64,000 nt of DNA, taken from positions 113,156 to 177,155 of the forward strand of contig NZ_BONE01000005.1 of NCBI RefSeq assembly GCF_016862555.1. The letters run 5' to 3'. Origin of the DNA: Asanoa siamensis (GTDB lineage: Bacteria; Actinomycetota; Actinomycetes; Mycobacteriales; Micromonosporaceae). Shown here one piece after another: positions 10,760 to 18,931 of the stretch. The notes under the pieces are model-generated. The model had not been told where the DNA came from and did no database searches. It saw nothing but the letters and a program-made list of their open reading frames with translations. The position numbers and the translations under genes were made by a program. How positions within the stretch are numbered: the stretch's first letter is position 1; each line of letters starts with the position of its first letter.

Positions 10760-11446
10760 ATGCTCGAGCCCCTCGCCGACCGCGCCGCCGTCCTGGCGGC
10801 GACGGGCGCGCACCCCTACGCCCGCCTGACCGCGGGCGAGGACGGTGCCGGCGTACGGGACGGGTCCACTGTGGTCTGGGTCACGCGCGGCGGTTCGACG
10901 GTCTGCGCACTCGGCGACGCGGCGACCGCGCTGCGCGTGGCGGCGTCGTCGCCCGCGGTGCGCTGGTGGCACCTGCCCCGCCTGGCCGGCGACACCCCGG
11001 TGGCGGCCCAGACCCGCGACGAATGGGACTTCCGCTGGACGACGACTCCCCCGCCTGTCCGTACGGGTGAGGATCTCGCCGGCCCGGTCTCCGACGACGC
11101 GGGGATCTCGGCGTTGCTGGACGCGGCCTTTCCCAGCACGATGACGCGGCCGGGCGACCCGCGAATCCGGTCGTGGTGGGCGATCCGGGACGGCGGGCGG
11201 ATCGTCGCCTGCGCGGCGGACCGCAGCCGGGGCGGGGTGGGTTTCCTGGCGGGAATCGCGGTGCACCCGGACGCACGCGGTCGCGGTTTGGGGGCGGCAC
11301 TGACGGCGGCCCTGACTCGGCAGTTGGTGGCGGAGTTCGGCGTCGCGGCCCTGGGCGTGATGAGCGACAACTCGGTGGCGAACGGGATGTACGAGTCGCT
11401 CGGCTACACGGCCTCGATCCCGCGCACGTCGGTCGGCCTGGCGTAG
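10760..11446 (+). CDS. GNAT family N-acetyltransferase
   Basis: 228 residues. The C-terminal half is a GNAT fold: beta-4 GFLAGIAVHP, then the acetyl-CoA pyrophosphate loop RGRGLG at 173-178, and motif B with SDNSVANGMYESLGY at 202-216. The N-terminal ~105 residues form a separate poorly conserved domain, as in the FR47-like/double-domain GNATs. The substrate cannot be told. The ATG at 10760 is chosen because an extension upstream would overlap the divergent gene's promoter; no clear ribosome site is seen. It stands alone, divergent from the small membrane protein. Confidence 0.88.
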   Translation: MLEPLADRAAVLAATGAHPYARLTAGEDGAGVRDGSTVVWVTRGGSTVCALGDAATALRVAASSPAVRWWHLPRLAGDTPVAAQTRDEWDFRWTTTPPPVRTGEDLAGPVSDDAGISALLDAAFPSTMTRPGDPRIRSWWAIRDGGRIVACAADRSRGGVGFLAGIAVHPDARGRGLGAALTAALTRQLVAEFGVAALGVMSDNSVANGMYESLGYTASIPRTSVGLA

Positions 11447-11653
11447 CGGAATCCCGTTCGCGGGCCGGGGTTGCCGGTCTCGTCTCGGGCGGCGGTCCGC
11501 CAGGGCTGGCGTCCATGGTGGAGCGACGGCAGCGCCGGGGTCCCTCCTGGTCGTGTGGCCCGCGCATCAGCAAGCACGCGCCCGACGGTCCGGCACCCCG
11601 CCTGGACTCCTTGCCACACGCATGTGGGGGTCCCCACCCGCCCTGACGGCCGC

Positions 11654-11800
11654 GACCGCCTCGCGGTCCCGAACCCCGGACCGGACGCCGGCACGCGTCG
11701 GTGCGACCGCCTCGCAGCCCCGCACCCGAGCCGGCCACCCGCACGCGGTGCGACCGCCTCGCGGTCCCGCACCCGGGCCGGCCGCCGTCGCGCGTCGGTG
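11654..11800. repeat. Three ~50-bp direct repeats, each with a short hairpin, in a 374-bp intergenic gap
   Basis: The 374 bases between the acetyltransferase and the reductase (11447-11820) hold no convincing gene. From 11654, 11705 and 11752 run three imperfect direct repeats beginning GACCGCCTCGCGGTC. The first and third begin with a self-complementary GACCGC-CTC-GCGGTC; the middle copy is changed (GCAGCC). Each continues with a C-rich stretch containing CCGG. The genes on both sides end here (convergent), so the hairpins could stop transcription. Confidence 0.7.
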
Positions 11801-11820
11801 CGGGTGTCCGGGCGCTGCGC

Positions 11821-12648
11821 CTAATTCGCGGCCAGGACCTCGGCGGCCGGGCGGATGCGCGTTTTGAGGAGGTCGCGGGCGCGGGTCGTGTCGAGGATGA
11901 CCGTGGCGGGGCGTAAAAGTCCCACCTCGGCCATGGTCGTCGTGTGTAAGACGGAGGTATCCCGGCCGTGGGCGCGGGCGACCAGCTCGCCCAGCTCGAC
12001 CCGGCTCAGCGGTTCCGGCCCGGCGACGTTGAGCAGCCCCGCGTAGTCGCCCGCCGCCAACTCCAGGACCGCGGCGGCCAGGTCGCCGACCCCGATCGGC
12101 GTGCGGATCTGGTCGTGGAACAGGCGCACGCCGGAGTCGGGCCGCATCGCGTCGAGACAGATGGCCACCTGGTTCGCGCGGGCGTCCGGCCCGATGATCA
12201 GGGAGCACCGGACCAGCGCGGCGTCCGGCGCGACCAGCCGCACGGCGGTCTCCGCCGCCGCCTTGGCCGCGCCGTAGTCGAACGACGGGCTCGGCGCGGC
12301 GTCGTCCCCGTACGGCTCCGGACGTCCACCGTGGACAGCGTCGCTGGAGACGTGCACCAGCCGCGCACCCACCCGGGCCGCCGCGGCCGCGACGTGCGCC
12401 GCCCCGTCGGCGGTCACCGCCCACTCGGCGTACGCGTAGGCCGCGTTGACCACCACCCGCGGCCGCACCTCGTCGACCAGCGCGTCCACCGCCGCCCGGT
12501 CGCGCACGTCGACCCGCCGCCAGCGCACGCCCGGCGCGTCACCGGGCGCCCGCTGGTAGCTCGCCGCCACCGCCGACCCGGCCGCGGCCGCCTGCCGGCA
12601 CACCTCACCGCCGAGGTAGCCGCTGCCGCCGACGACCAGCATCGTCAC
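11821..12648 (-). CDS. RmlD-like NAD(P)-dependent sugar-nucleotide reductase/epimerase (extended SDR)
   Basis: 275 residues. Rossmann motif GGSGYLGGEV is at 7-16, Ser101/Ser102 lies in VHVSSDAVHGG, and catalytic Tyr125-x3-Lys129 in FDYGAAKAAAE. The closest family is the RmlD_sub_bind/dTDP-4-dehydrorhamnose reductase group. No other sugar-nucleotide genes are nearby, so the substrate is unknown. The GTG start given could be replaced by an ATG six bases downstream. The gene begins 19 bp after the aspS stop on the same strand and is probably read through from aspS. Confidence 0.85.
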   Translation of the reverse strand: MTMLVVGGSGYLGGEVCRQAAAAGSAVAASYQRAPGDAPGVRWRRVDVRDRAAVDALVDEVRPRVVVNAAYAYAEWAVTADGAAHVAAAAARVGARLVHVSSDAVHGGRPEPYGDDAAPSPSFDYGAAKAAAETAVRLVAPDAALVRCSLIIGPDARANQVAICLDAMRPDSGVRLFHDQIRTPIGVGDLAAAVLELAAGDYAGLLNVAGPEPLSRVELGELVARAHGRDTSVLHTTTMAEVGLLRPATVILDTTRARDLLKTRIRPAAEVLAAN

Positions 12649-12667
12649 CGCGCGGCCGCCGGCCCAC

Positions 12668-14473
12668 TCACGGCGTGTGCTCGACCGGAGCCGCGACGCC
12701 CGCGGTGCCGGCGTGCGCCGCCGCGGCCGGCTTCGGCTTGGCGTCGATGCCGGCCTCGAGCCGCTGCTGCGGCGTGATCGGCGTCGGCGCGCTGGTCAGC
12801 GGGTCGTAGCCACCGCGCGTCTTGGGGAACGCGATGACCTCGCGGATGGAGTCGGCACCGGCCAGCAGCATGCAGACGCGGTCCCAGCCGAACGCGATGC
12901 CGCCGTGCGGGGGCGGGCCGTACTTGAACGCCTCTAGGAGGAAGCCGAACTTGTCGGCCGCCTCCCCGTCGCTGATGCCCAGCAGGCTGAAGACCCGGCG
13001 CTGCACGCTGGCCCGGTGGATACGGACGGAGCCCCCGCCGATCTCGTTGCCGTTGCAGACGATGTCGTAGGCGTAGGCCAGCGCCCGGTCCGGCGCCTCC
13101 TCGAAGTTGTCCATCCACTCCGCGTTGGGAGACGTGAACGGGTGGTGGACGGCCGTCCAGCCGCCCTCGTCGTCCTTCTCGAACATCGGGGCGTCGGTCA
13201 CCCAGCAGAACGCCCACGCGTCGGGGTCGGCCAGGTTGGTCCGGCGGGCGATCTCGACGCGGGCTGCGCCGAGCAGCTCCTGCGCCTCGCGCCGCTCGGC
13301 CGACGCCGCGAAGAAGATGGCGTCGCCGGGCTTGGCGCCGACCGCGTCGGCCAGGCCGTCGAGGTGGGCGGCGCTCAGGTTCTTGGCGACCGGGCCGCGC
13401 GGCTCGCCGGTCTCGGCGTCGAGCACCACGTAGGCCAGGCCGCGGGCGCCGCGCGCCTTGGCCCAGTCCTGCCAGCCGTCGAGCTCCTTGCGGCTCTGCG
13501 CGGCGCCACCCGGCATGACCACGGCGCCGACGTAGCCGCCGCCCTCGATCGCGCCGGCGAACACCCGGAACTCGGTGCCGCGCAGGTAGTCGGTCAGCTC
13601 CGTCAGCTCGACGCCGTAGCGTAGGTCGGGCTTGTCCGAGCCGTACCGCGCCATCGCGTCGTGCCAGGTGATCCGCGGGATCGGCCGCTCGATGCGGTGG
13701 CCCGCCAGCTCCTCCCACAGAGCGCCGACGATCGCCTCGCCGAGGTCGATCACGTCGTCCTGGGTGATGAACGACATCTCGATGTCGAGCTGGGTGAACT
13801 CGGGCTGCCGGTCGGCGCGGAAGTCCTCGTCGCGGTAGCAGCGCGCGATCTGGTAGTAGCGCTCCATCCCGGCCACCATCAACAGCTGCTTGAACAGCTG
13901 CGGCGACTGCGGCAGCGCGTACCAGCTGCCGGGTTGCAACCGCACCGGGACCAGGAAGTCGCGGGCGCCCTCGGGCGTCGACCGGGTCAGGGTCGGCGTC
14001 TCGATCTCGTTGAAGTCACGGTCGTGCAGCACCCGGCGGGCGATCTGGTTGGCCTTGCTGCGCAGCTTGAGCGCGTTGGACGGCCCGCTGCGGCGCAGGT
14101 CGAGGTAGCGGTGGCGGAGCCGGATGTCGTCGCCCGCGTCGATGTTGTCGTCGACCGGCAGCGGCAGCGGCGCGGCCTCGGACAGCACCTCGAGCGCGGT
14201 CGCGTTGACCTCGACCTCGCCGGTCGGCAGCTCCGGGTTCTCGTTGCCGGCCGGGCGGCGGGCGACCTCGCCGTCGACCTTGACGCAGTATTCGTTGCGC
14301 AGGTGGTGGGCGTCTTCCTCACGGAAGACGACCTGCACCACACCGGACGCGTCGCGGAGGTCGACGAAGATGACCCCACCATGATCACGGCGGCGGGCCA
14401 CCCAGCCGGCCAGGGTCACCGCGTTGCCGGCGTCCGTGGCACGCAGGCTTCCGGCATCATGGGTACGGATCAC
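12668..14473 (-). CDS. aspS: Aspartate--tRNA(Asp/Asn) ligase
   Basis: 601 residues, bacterial-type AspRS. The OB-fold anticodon domain is at 1-105, class II motif 2 [18 protein letters not shown] from 211, the GAD insertion domain lies in the middle, and motif 3 GGIAFGWDR starts at 524. The anticodon-domain segment RRRDHGG puts His at position 31, the residue associated with non-discriminating AspRS (Leu in the E. coli discriminating enzyme), so it probably charges tRNA-Asn too, with GatCAB elsewhere. The GTG start has a GAGGAG ribosome site. The last ~25 residues are an Ala/Pro/Lys-rich tail. The upstream gap is shared with the divergent SWIM gene and holds two DnaA-box-like sequences. Confidence 0.97.
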   Translation of the reverse strand: MIRTHDAGSLRATDAGNAVTLAGWVARRRDHGGVIFVDLRDASGVVQVVFREEDAHHLRNEYCVKVDGEVARRPAGNENPELPTGEVEVNATALEVLSEAAPLPLPVDDNIDAGDDIRLRHRYLDLRRSGPSNALKLRSKANQIARRVLHDRDFNEIETPTLTRSTPEGARDFLVPVRLQPGSWYALPQSPQLFKQLLMVAGMERYYQIARCYRDEDFRADRQPEFTQLDIEMSFITQDDVIDLGEAIVGALWEELAGHRIERPIPRITWHDAMARYGSDKPDLRYGVELTELTDYLRGTEFRVFAGAIEGGGYVGAVVMPGGAAQSRKELDGWQDWAKARGARGLAYVVLDAETGEPRGPVAKNLSAAHLDGLADAVGAKPGDAIFFAASAERREAQELLGAARVEIARRTNLADPDAWAFCWVTDAPMFEKDDEGGWTAVHHPFTSPNAEWMDNFEEAPDRALAYAYDIVCNGNEIGGGSVRIHRASVQRRVFSLLGISDGEAADKFGFLLEAFKYGPPPHGGIAFGWDRVCMLLAGADSIREVIAFPKTRGGYDPLTSAPTPITPQQRLEAGIDAKPKPAAAAHAGTAGVAAPVEHTP

Positions 14474-14557
14474 GGCGGTCGTTCTCCTCGACGATGGGGT
14501 ACGGCTGTGCGCGATCGATTCTCGCAGGGCAGGTTGGTGGCGGAAGCCCGCACCCCC

Positions 14558-14599
14558 GGCCTGTGGATAAGGTTTGGTGTCTGGAGTTATCCACAGGCC
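14558..14599. promoter_or_regulatory. Inverted pair of perfect DnaA-box consensus sequences
   Basis: GGCCTGTGGATAA (14558-14570) and TTATCCACAGGCC (14587-14599) are perfect 13-bp inverted repeats 16 bp apart. Each contains the 9-mer TTATCCACA (one per strand), the classical DnaA-box consensus. They lie in the 163-bp divergent gap between aspS and the SWIM gene, so could bind DnaA or be the operator of another regulator controlling either gene. Confidence 0.65.
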
Positions 14600-14636
14600 T
14601 CCAAAACTCGTCGTACATGAGTTCTAAGGTTTGCGC

Positions 14637-17600
14637 GTGTCCGTCGAACGCTGGTCTCCCGACAAGGTGCTCTCGCTCGCGCCCGACCAGGGCGCGGCCA
14701 AGAGCGCCCGTGGCCTGATCACCGCTGCCCATTGGGCCGGTCAGGGCCGCTTCGACGACATGCTGTGGGGCCTGTGCCGGGGTTCCGGCTCGCGGCCCTA
14801 TCAGGTCAGTGTCGATCTGACCGGTCCGGCTTACCGGTGCACCTGCCCGAGCCGCAAGATCCCCTGCAAGCACACCCTCGGGTTGCTGCTGCGCTGGGCC
14901 AACGGCGGCGTGCCCGACGACCCCGAGCCACCCGACTGGGCGACCGAGTGGCGGGCCGAGCGGCTCGCCCGGGCGCAACGGGCCGAGGAGCGTGCCGTCC
15001 GGGCACCCCGCGCGCCCGGCGAAGGCCTCGCCGACCCGGCCGCCGCCGCCGCCCGCCGGGTCCAGCAGCGCGCCGACCGCGTCGAAGCCGGCCTCGTCGA
15101 GCTCGACCGCTGGCTGGCCGACCAGGTCGAGCAGGGGCTCGCCGCGACCGAGCAGGCGGGCTACCGCCCGTTCCAGACCATGGCCGCCCGCCTGGTCGAC
15201 GCCCAGGCCCCCGGCATCGCGGGCGCCGTCCGCCGGCTGGGCTGGGTCGTCGGCGTCGGCATCAACTGGGCCGACCGGCTGCTCGGTGAGTTCGGGCTGC
15301 TCCGCCTGCTGATCGTCGCCCACGGGCGGCTCTCCGCCCTGCCTGCGGCCCTGGCCGCGACGGTCCGCACGCGGGTGGGCTACCCGGTCGCCACCGACGA
15401 CGTGCTGGCCGAGCCCGAGATCCGCGACCGGTGGGCGGTGCTCGGCCGCTTCGACACCGCCGACGATCGCCTGACCAGCCGCCGCACGTGGCTGCACGGC
15501 ACGAGCACGGGCCGGTTCGCACTGGTCCTGACGTTCGCTCCGGTCGGGCAGACGCTCCCGGCCGACCTTGAGCCCGGCACCGTGGTCGACGCCGGGCTCT
15601 GCTTCTACCCGGCCGCGGTCCCCCGCCGCGCGCTGGTCAAGGCCCGCTACGGCGAACCGGCGCCGACCGCCACCCCGCCGACCGGCGCGGTTCCGATCCG
15701 CGTCGCGGTGGCGGAGCACGCGGAGGCCGTCGCTGCGGAGCCTTGGCGCGAGTCGACCCCGATGCTGCTCGCCGACGTCACCCCGACCGACGAGGGCCGC
15801 CTCGTCGACCCGTCCGGCGACGCGATCGCCCTCCATCCCGACGACGACCAACCGTGGTGGCTGCTCGCCGCGGCGGGCGCGCGCCCGGTGGTGGTCGCGG
15901 GAGAATACGGGCATGCCGGCTTCCGCCCGCTCGCGGCCTGGCCCGACGGGCGCCACGTCCCGGCGACGCCGGGCGAGCCGCGCGCGACACTCGGCGGGCC
16001 GCCGGAACTACCGGCCGACCTGCTCTCGGCCGCACTGGTCGGCACGGCCCGGAAACCATGGTCGGCCGAGCGCCTCGACATCGGCGACGGCCACCGCCTC
16101 ACCCTCTCGCTCCCGGCGACGCTCCATGCCGCCGCCCAAGGCGACAGCGCTACAAGTGGGCACACCGCTCAAGGCCTCAGCGGTCTCACCGGCCACAGCG
16201 CTGCAGGCGCGGGTGCTCCCACCGGGGACGCCGCTCGAGGTCGGAGTGGTCCCTCTGACCGCAGCACCCCCTCGGGCCACACCGCGCCCGGGGACATCGC
16301 GGCATCCGCATCCGCTCAGGGCGGCGCTGCTCCTGGTGATCCCGCCGGCGGTCCAGCACCCGAGCCGACCGCGGTGGTTGGCCCGTTGCTCGACGATCCC
16401 GCCGATGTCGATCCTGGTCGTCGCGACAGCGACGCCCAGTGGGTGGGGTCAGGCGGTTCGGCTCGCGCGTTACTTGAGGCTGTTGCGGTCGCGCTGACCT
16501 ACCGACGGGCCGGGGAGACGCCACTGGCCGCGCAGCCGACGATCGCGCCGGCCCCCGACGAGGCGCTTCCGGTCGTGCCTGCGGCGGCCGCGGAGAGACT
16601 CGACGTCCTGCTCAGCGAGGGTGCGACCGGCTGGGGCGGCCCCGCTCAGCGGTCGATTCTCGGTCAGTGGCTCGTCGAGGCCGGCCGGCGCCAGCTCCTG
16701 GTCCCGCCGGAGACGTTGCCGGTCCTGCTCGACCTGGGGCGCCGGGACACGGCGATGCGCCCTGCCCTGGGCGTGGTGGCCGGGCGGCGCGGGCGCTGGC
16801 TGGCGCAGCGGCAGTCCGACTGGCGCTACTTCCGCGACGTGGGTGGCGAGGCGGCCTCGGCCGATCCGCAGGATTGGTTGACCGGCACGCCCGGGGAGCG
16901 GCTCGCCTACCTGGTGGCGTTGCGGGCCACCGATCCGGCCAAGGGTCTCGAGCTGCTCACCGAGGCGTTCGACAACGAGCCGCCGCACGACCGTGTGCTG
17001 CTGCTCGGCGCGCTCGAAACCGGCCTGGCGCTGCGTGACCAAGGGTTGATCGAGCACGCGCTCGATGACCGGCGGCGGGAGATCAGGCAGGTCGCGGCGG
17101 AGTTGCTGCGCAAGCTTCCGGATGCGGCGCTGGGCGAGCGAATGGCGACCCGGGCCGCGGCGAGCGTCCACTTCGCCGACGGTGCGCTGGTGGTGACCGC
17201 CCCGTCCAGCATCGACGCCGCGATGCTGCGCGATGACGTCGATCCGTCGCCGCCGCGCGGCGTGGGCCTCGGTGCCTGGCTGCTCGAGGAAATCGTCTCC
17301 GCTACGCCGCTGGGGTTCTGGACCACCTTGACCGGTCGTGACCCGGCGGGGGTGCTGACCCTGCCGGTGAGCGACGGGTGGCAGCCGGTCCTGCTCCGTG
17401 GGTGGGCCCGGGCCATCGCCGCCCAGCGCGATCCGGTCTGGGCCGCCGCGGTGCTCGACCTCGCCGACACCATGCCGACGTCGCTAGGCGGCGACGGACT
17501 CGGTGATCGGCTGACCTGGCCGCTGCTGGAGGTCCTACCGGGTGGCGAACGGGGGCGCCGGGTGGCCGAGGCGCTGCGCCGCGACACCGCCGCCGGCATT

Positions 17601-17873
17601 CGTCTGCTGCATTTCTGCGTCGACGACTGGTCCGACGATCTCGCCTCGGCCGCGTTGCGGGCGATGGCCGTGCTCGCCCCCGACAACGCCTGGCAGCTTT
17701 CCGAGCTGTGCCGGCTGGCGATGCCGGCCATGCCGACCTCGTTCGTCGGCCCGGTCGAGGCGCTCGTCCGTTCCCTCGACGGCCTGCCCGAGGGCCGCCG
17801 TTCCGCCCGCTACCTGGCCCAGCTCGCCGCCGTGCTCGGTTTCCGCCACGAGATGATCGAGGAGTTCGCATGA
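14637..17873 (+). CDS. SWIM zinc-finger protein with HEAT-like C-terminal region
   Basis: 1078 residues. A SWIM motif lies near the N-terminus: Cys68-x-Cys70...Cys77-x-His79 in YRCTCPSRKIPCKHTLGLLL, expected to bind zinc and DNA or protein. The middle holds mixed alpha/beta sequence and a Ser/Gly/Thr/Ala/Pro disordered insertion at about 497-580. The C-terminal third has repeated helical pairs resembling HEAT-type repeats (LLLGALETGLALRDQGLIEH, IRQVAAELLRKL). Start: GTG at 14637; a TTG six bases upstream is equally open. Its stop overlaps the next start (ATGA), so translation is coupled to the MoxR ATPase. First gene of a four-gene operon. Function unknown; likely the scaffold or target-recognition subunit of the MoxR/VWA module (inference). 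Confidence 0.9.
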   Translation: MSVERWSPDKVLSLAPDQGAAKSARGLITAAHWAGQGRFDDMLWGLCRGSGSRPYQVSVDLTGPAYRCTCPSRKIPCKHTLGLLLRWANGGVPDDPEPPDWATEWRAERLARAQRAEERAVRAPRAPGEGLADPAAAAARRVQQRADRVEAGLVELDRWLADQVEQGLAATEQAGYRPFQTMAARLVDAQAPGIAGAVRRLGWVVGVGINWADRLLGEFGLLRLLIVAHGRLSALPAALAATVRTRVGYPVATDDVLAEPEIRDRWAVLGRFDTADDRLTSRRTWLHGTSTGRFALVLTFAPVGQTLPADLEPGTVVDAGLCFYPAAVPRRALVKARYGEPAPTATPPTGAVPIRVAVAEHAEAVAAEPWRESTPMLLADVTPTDEGRLVDPSGDAIALHPDDDQPWWLLAAAGARPVVVAGEYGHAGFRPLAAWPDGRHVPATPGEPRATLGGPPELPADLLSAALVGTARKPWSAERLDIGDGHRLTLSLPATLHAAAQGDSATSGHTAQGLSGLTGHSAAGAGAPTGDAARGRSGPSDRSTPSGHTAPGDIAASASAQGGAAPGDPAGGPAPEPTAVVGPLLDDPADVDPGRRDSDAQWVGSGGSARALLEAVAVALTYRRAGETPLAAQPTIAPAPDEALPVVPAAAAERLDVLLSEGATGWGGPAQRSILGQWLVEAGRRQLLVPPETLPVLLDLGRRDTAMRPALGVVAGRRGRWLAQRQSDWRYFRDVGGEAASADPQDWLTGTPGERLAYLVALRATDPAKGLELLTEAFDNEPPHDRVLLLGALETGLALRDQGLIEHALDDRRREIRQVAAELLRKLPDAALGERMATRAAASVHFADGALVVTAPSSIDAAMLRDDVDPSPPRGVGLGAWLLEEIVSATPLGFWTTLTGRDPAGVLTLPVSDGWQPVLLRGWARAIAAQRDPVWAAAVLDLADTMPTSLGGDGLGDRLTWPLLEVLPGGERGRRVAEALRRDTAAGIRLLHFCVDDWSDDLASAALRAMAVLAPDNAWQLSELCRLAMPAMPTSFVGPVEALVRSLDGLPEGRRSARYLAQLAAVLGFRHEMIEEFA

Positions 17874-18931
17874 CCGCCCTGCGCCCGCACGCGGAACAGT
17901 TCTACGCCGAGGAGCTGGCCGCGCTCGCCGCCGACGACGACCGGTCTCGGCCGCCGGGCTGGCGGTTGTCGCCGCAGGCGGTGGTCACCTACCTGCTGGG
18001 CGACGGGGGCAAGATCACGCCGAAGTACGTCGGCTCCCGGCGGCTGATGGAGGTCGCCGTCGCCACACTCGCGACCGACCGCGCACTGCTGCTGCTGGGT
18101 GTGCCGGGCACGGCCAAGACCTGGGTGTCGGAGCACCTCGCGGCCGCGATCTCGGGCGACTCGACGCTGCTCGTGCAGGGCACGGCCGGCACGCCGGAAG
18201 AGGCGATCCGGTACGGCTGGAACTACGCGCGCCTGCTCTCCGAGGGTCCCTCGCCCGCCGCGCTGGTGCCGAGTCCGGTGCTGCGGGCGATGCAGAGCGG
18301 CACGATCGCCCGCGTCGAGGAGCTCACCCGGGTCCCGTCCGACGTCCAGGACGCGCTGATCACGATCCTGTCCGAGAAGACGCTGCCGGTTCCGGAGCTG
18401 AACACCGAGGTCCAGGCCCAGCGCGGCTTCAACGTGATCGCGACCGCCAACGATCGGGACCGTGGCGTCAACGAGCTGTCCAGTGCGCTCCGGCGGCGTT
18501 TCAATACGGTGGTGCTGCCCGTGCCGGCCACCGTCGACGAGGAGATCGACATCGTCACCCGGCGGGTGGCGCAGCTCGGTCGGTCGCTGGAGCTACCGGA
18601 GACGACGACCGCGCTCGAGGAGATCCGGCGGGTGGTCACGGTCTTCCGCGAGCTACGCGACGGCCAGACCGACGACGGCCGCACCAAGCTCAAGTCGCCG
18701 ACGGGCACGATGTCCACCGCCGAGGCGATCTCGGTCGTCACCAACGGCATGGCGCTCGCGGCCCACTTCGGCGACGGCGTCCTTCGGGCCGGCGACGTCG
18801 CCGCCGGCATCCTGGGCGCGGTCGTCAAGGACCCGATCTCCGACCGCGTGGTGTGGCGCGAATACCTGGAGACCGTCGTCCGCGAACGCCCCGGCTGGGC
18901 CGACTTCTACCGCGCCGCCCGCGATGCCTGA
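17870..18931 (+). CDS. MoxR-family AAA+ ATPase
   Basis: 353 residues. Walker A GVPGTAKT is at 77-84. The Walker B region reads GTIARVEELTRVPSDVQ, so the usual Asp-Glu is Glu-Glu (about 150-151). Sensor 1 is NVIATANDRD and the arginine-finger region is SSALRRRFN. MoxR proteins are hexameric ATPases that work with VWA partners as chaperones for metal-cofactor or complex assembly (for example RavA with ViaA). The gene overlaps its upstream neighbour by 4 bp and the DUF5682 gene by 8 bp, indicating coupled translation and a fixed stoichiometry. Known of the family: ATP-driven remodelling. Inferred: remodels a target recognised by the SWIM or VWA subunits. Confidence 0.95.
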   Translation: MTALRPHAEQFYAEELAALAADDDRSRPPGWRLSPQAVVTYLLGDGGKITPKYVGSRRLMEVAVATLATDRALLLLGVPGTAKTWVSEHLAAAISGDSTLLVQGTAGTPEEAIRYGWNYARLLSEGPSPAALVPSPVLRAMQSGTIARVEELTRVPSDVQDALITILSEKTLPVPELNTEVQAQRGFNVIATANDRDRGVNELSSALRRRFNTVVLPVPATVDEEIDIVTRRVAQLGRSLELPETTTALEEIRRVVTVFRELRDGQTDDGRTKLKSPTGTMSTAEAISVVTNGMALAAHFGDGVLRAGDVAAGILGAVVKDPISDRVVWREYLETVVRERPGWADFYRAARDA

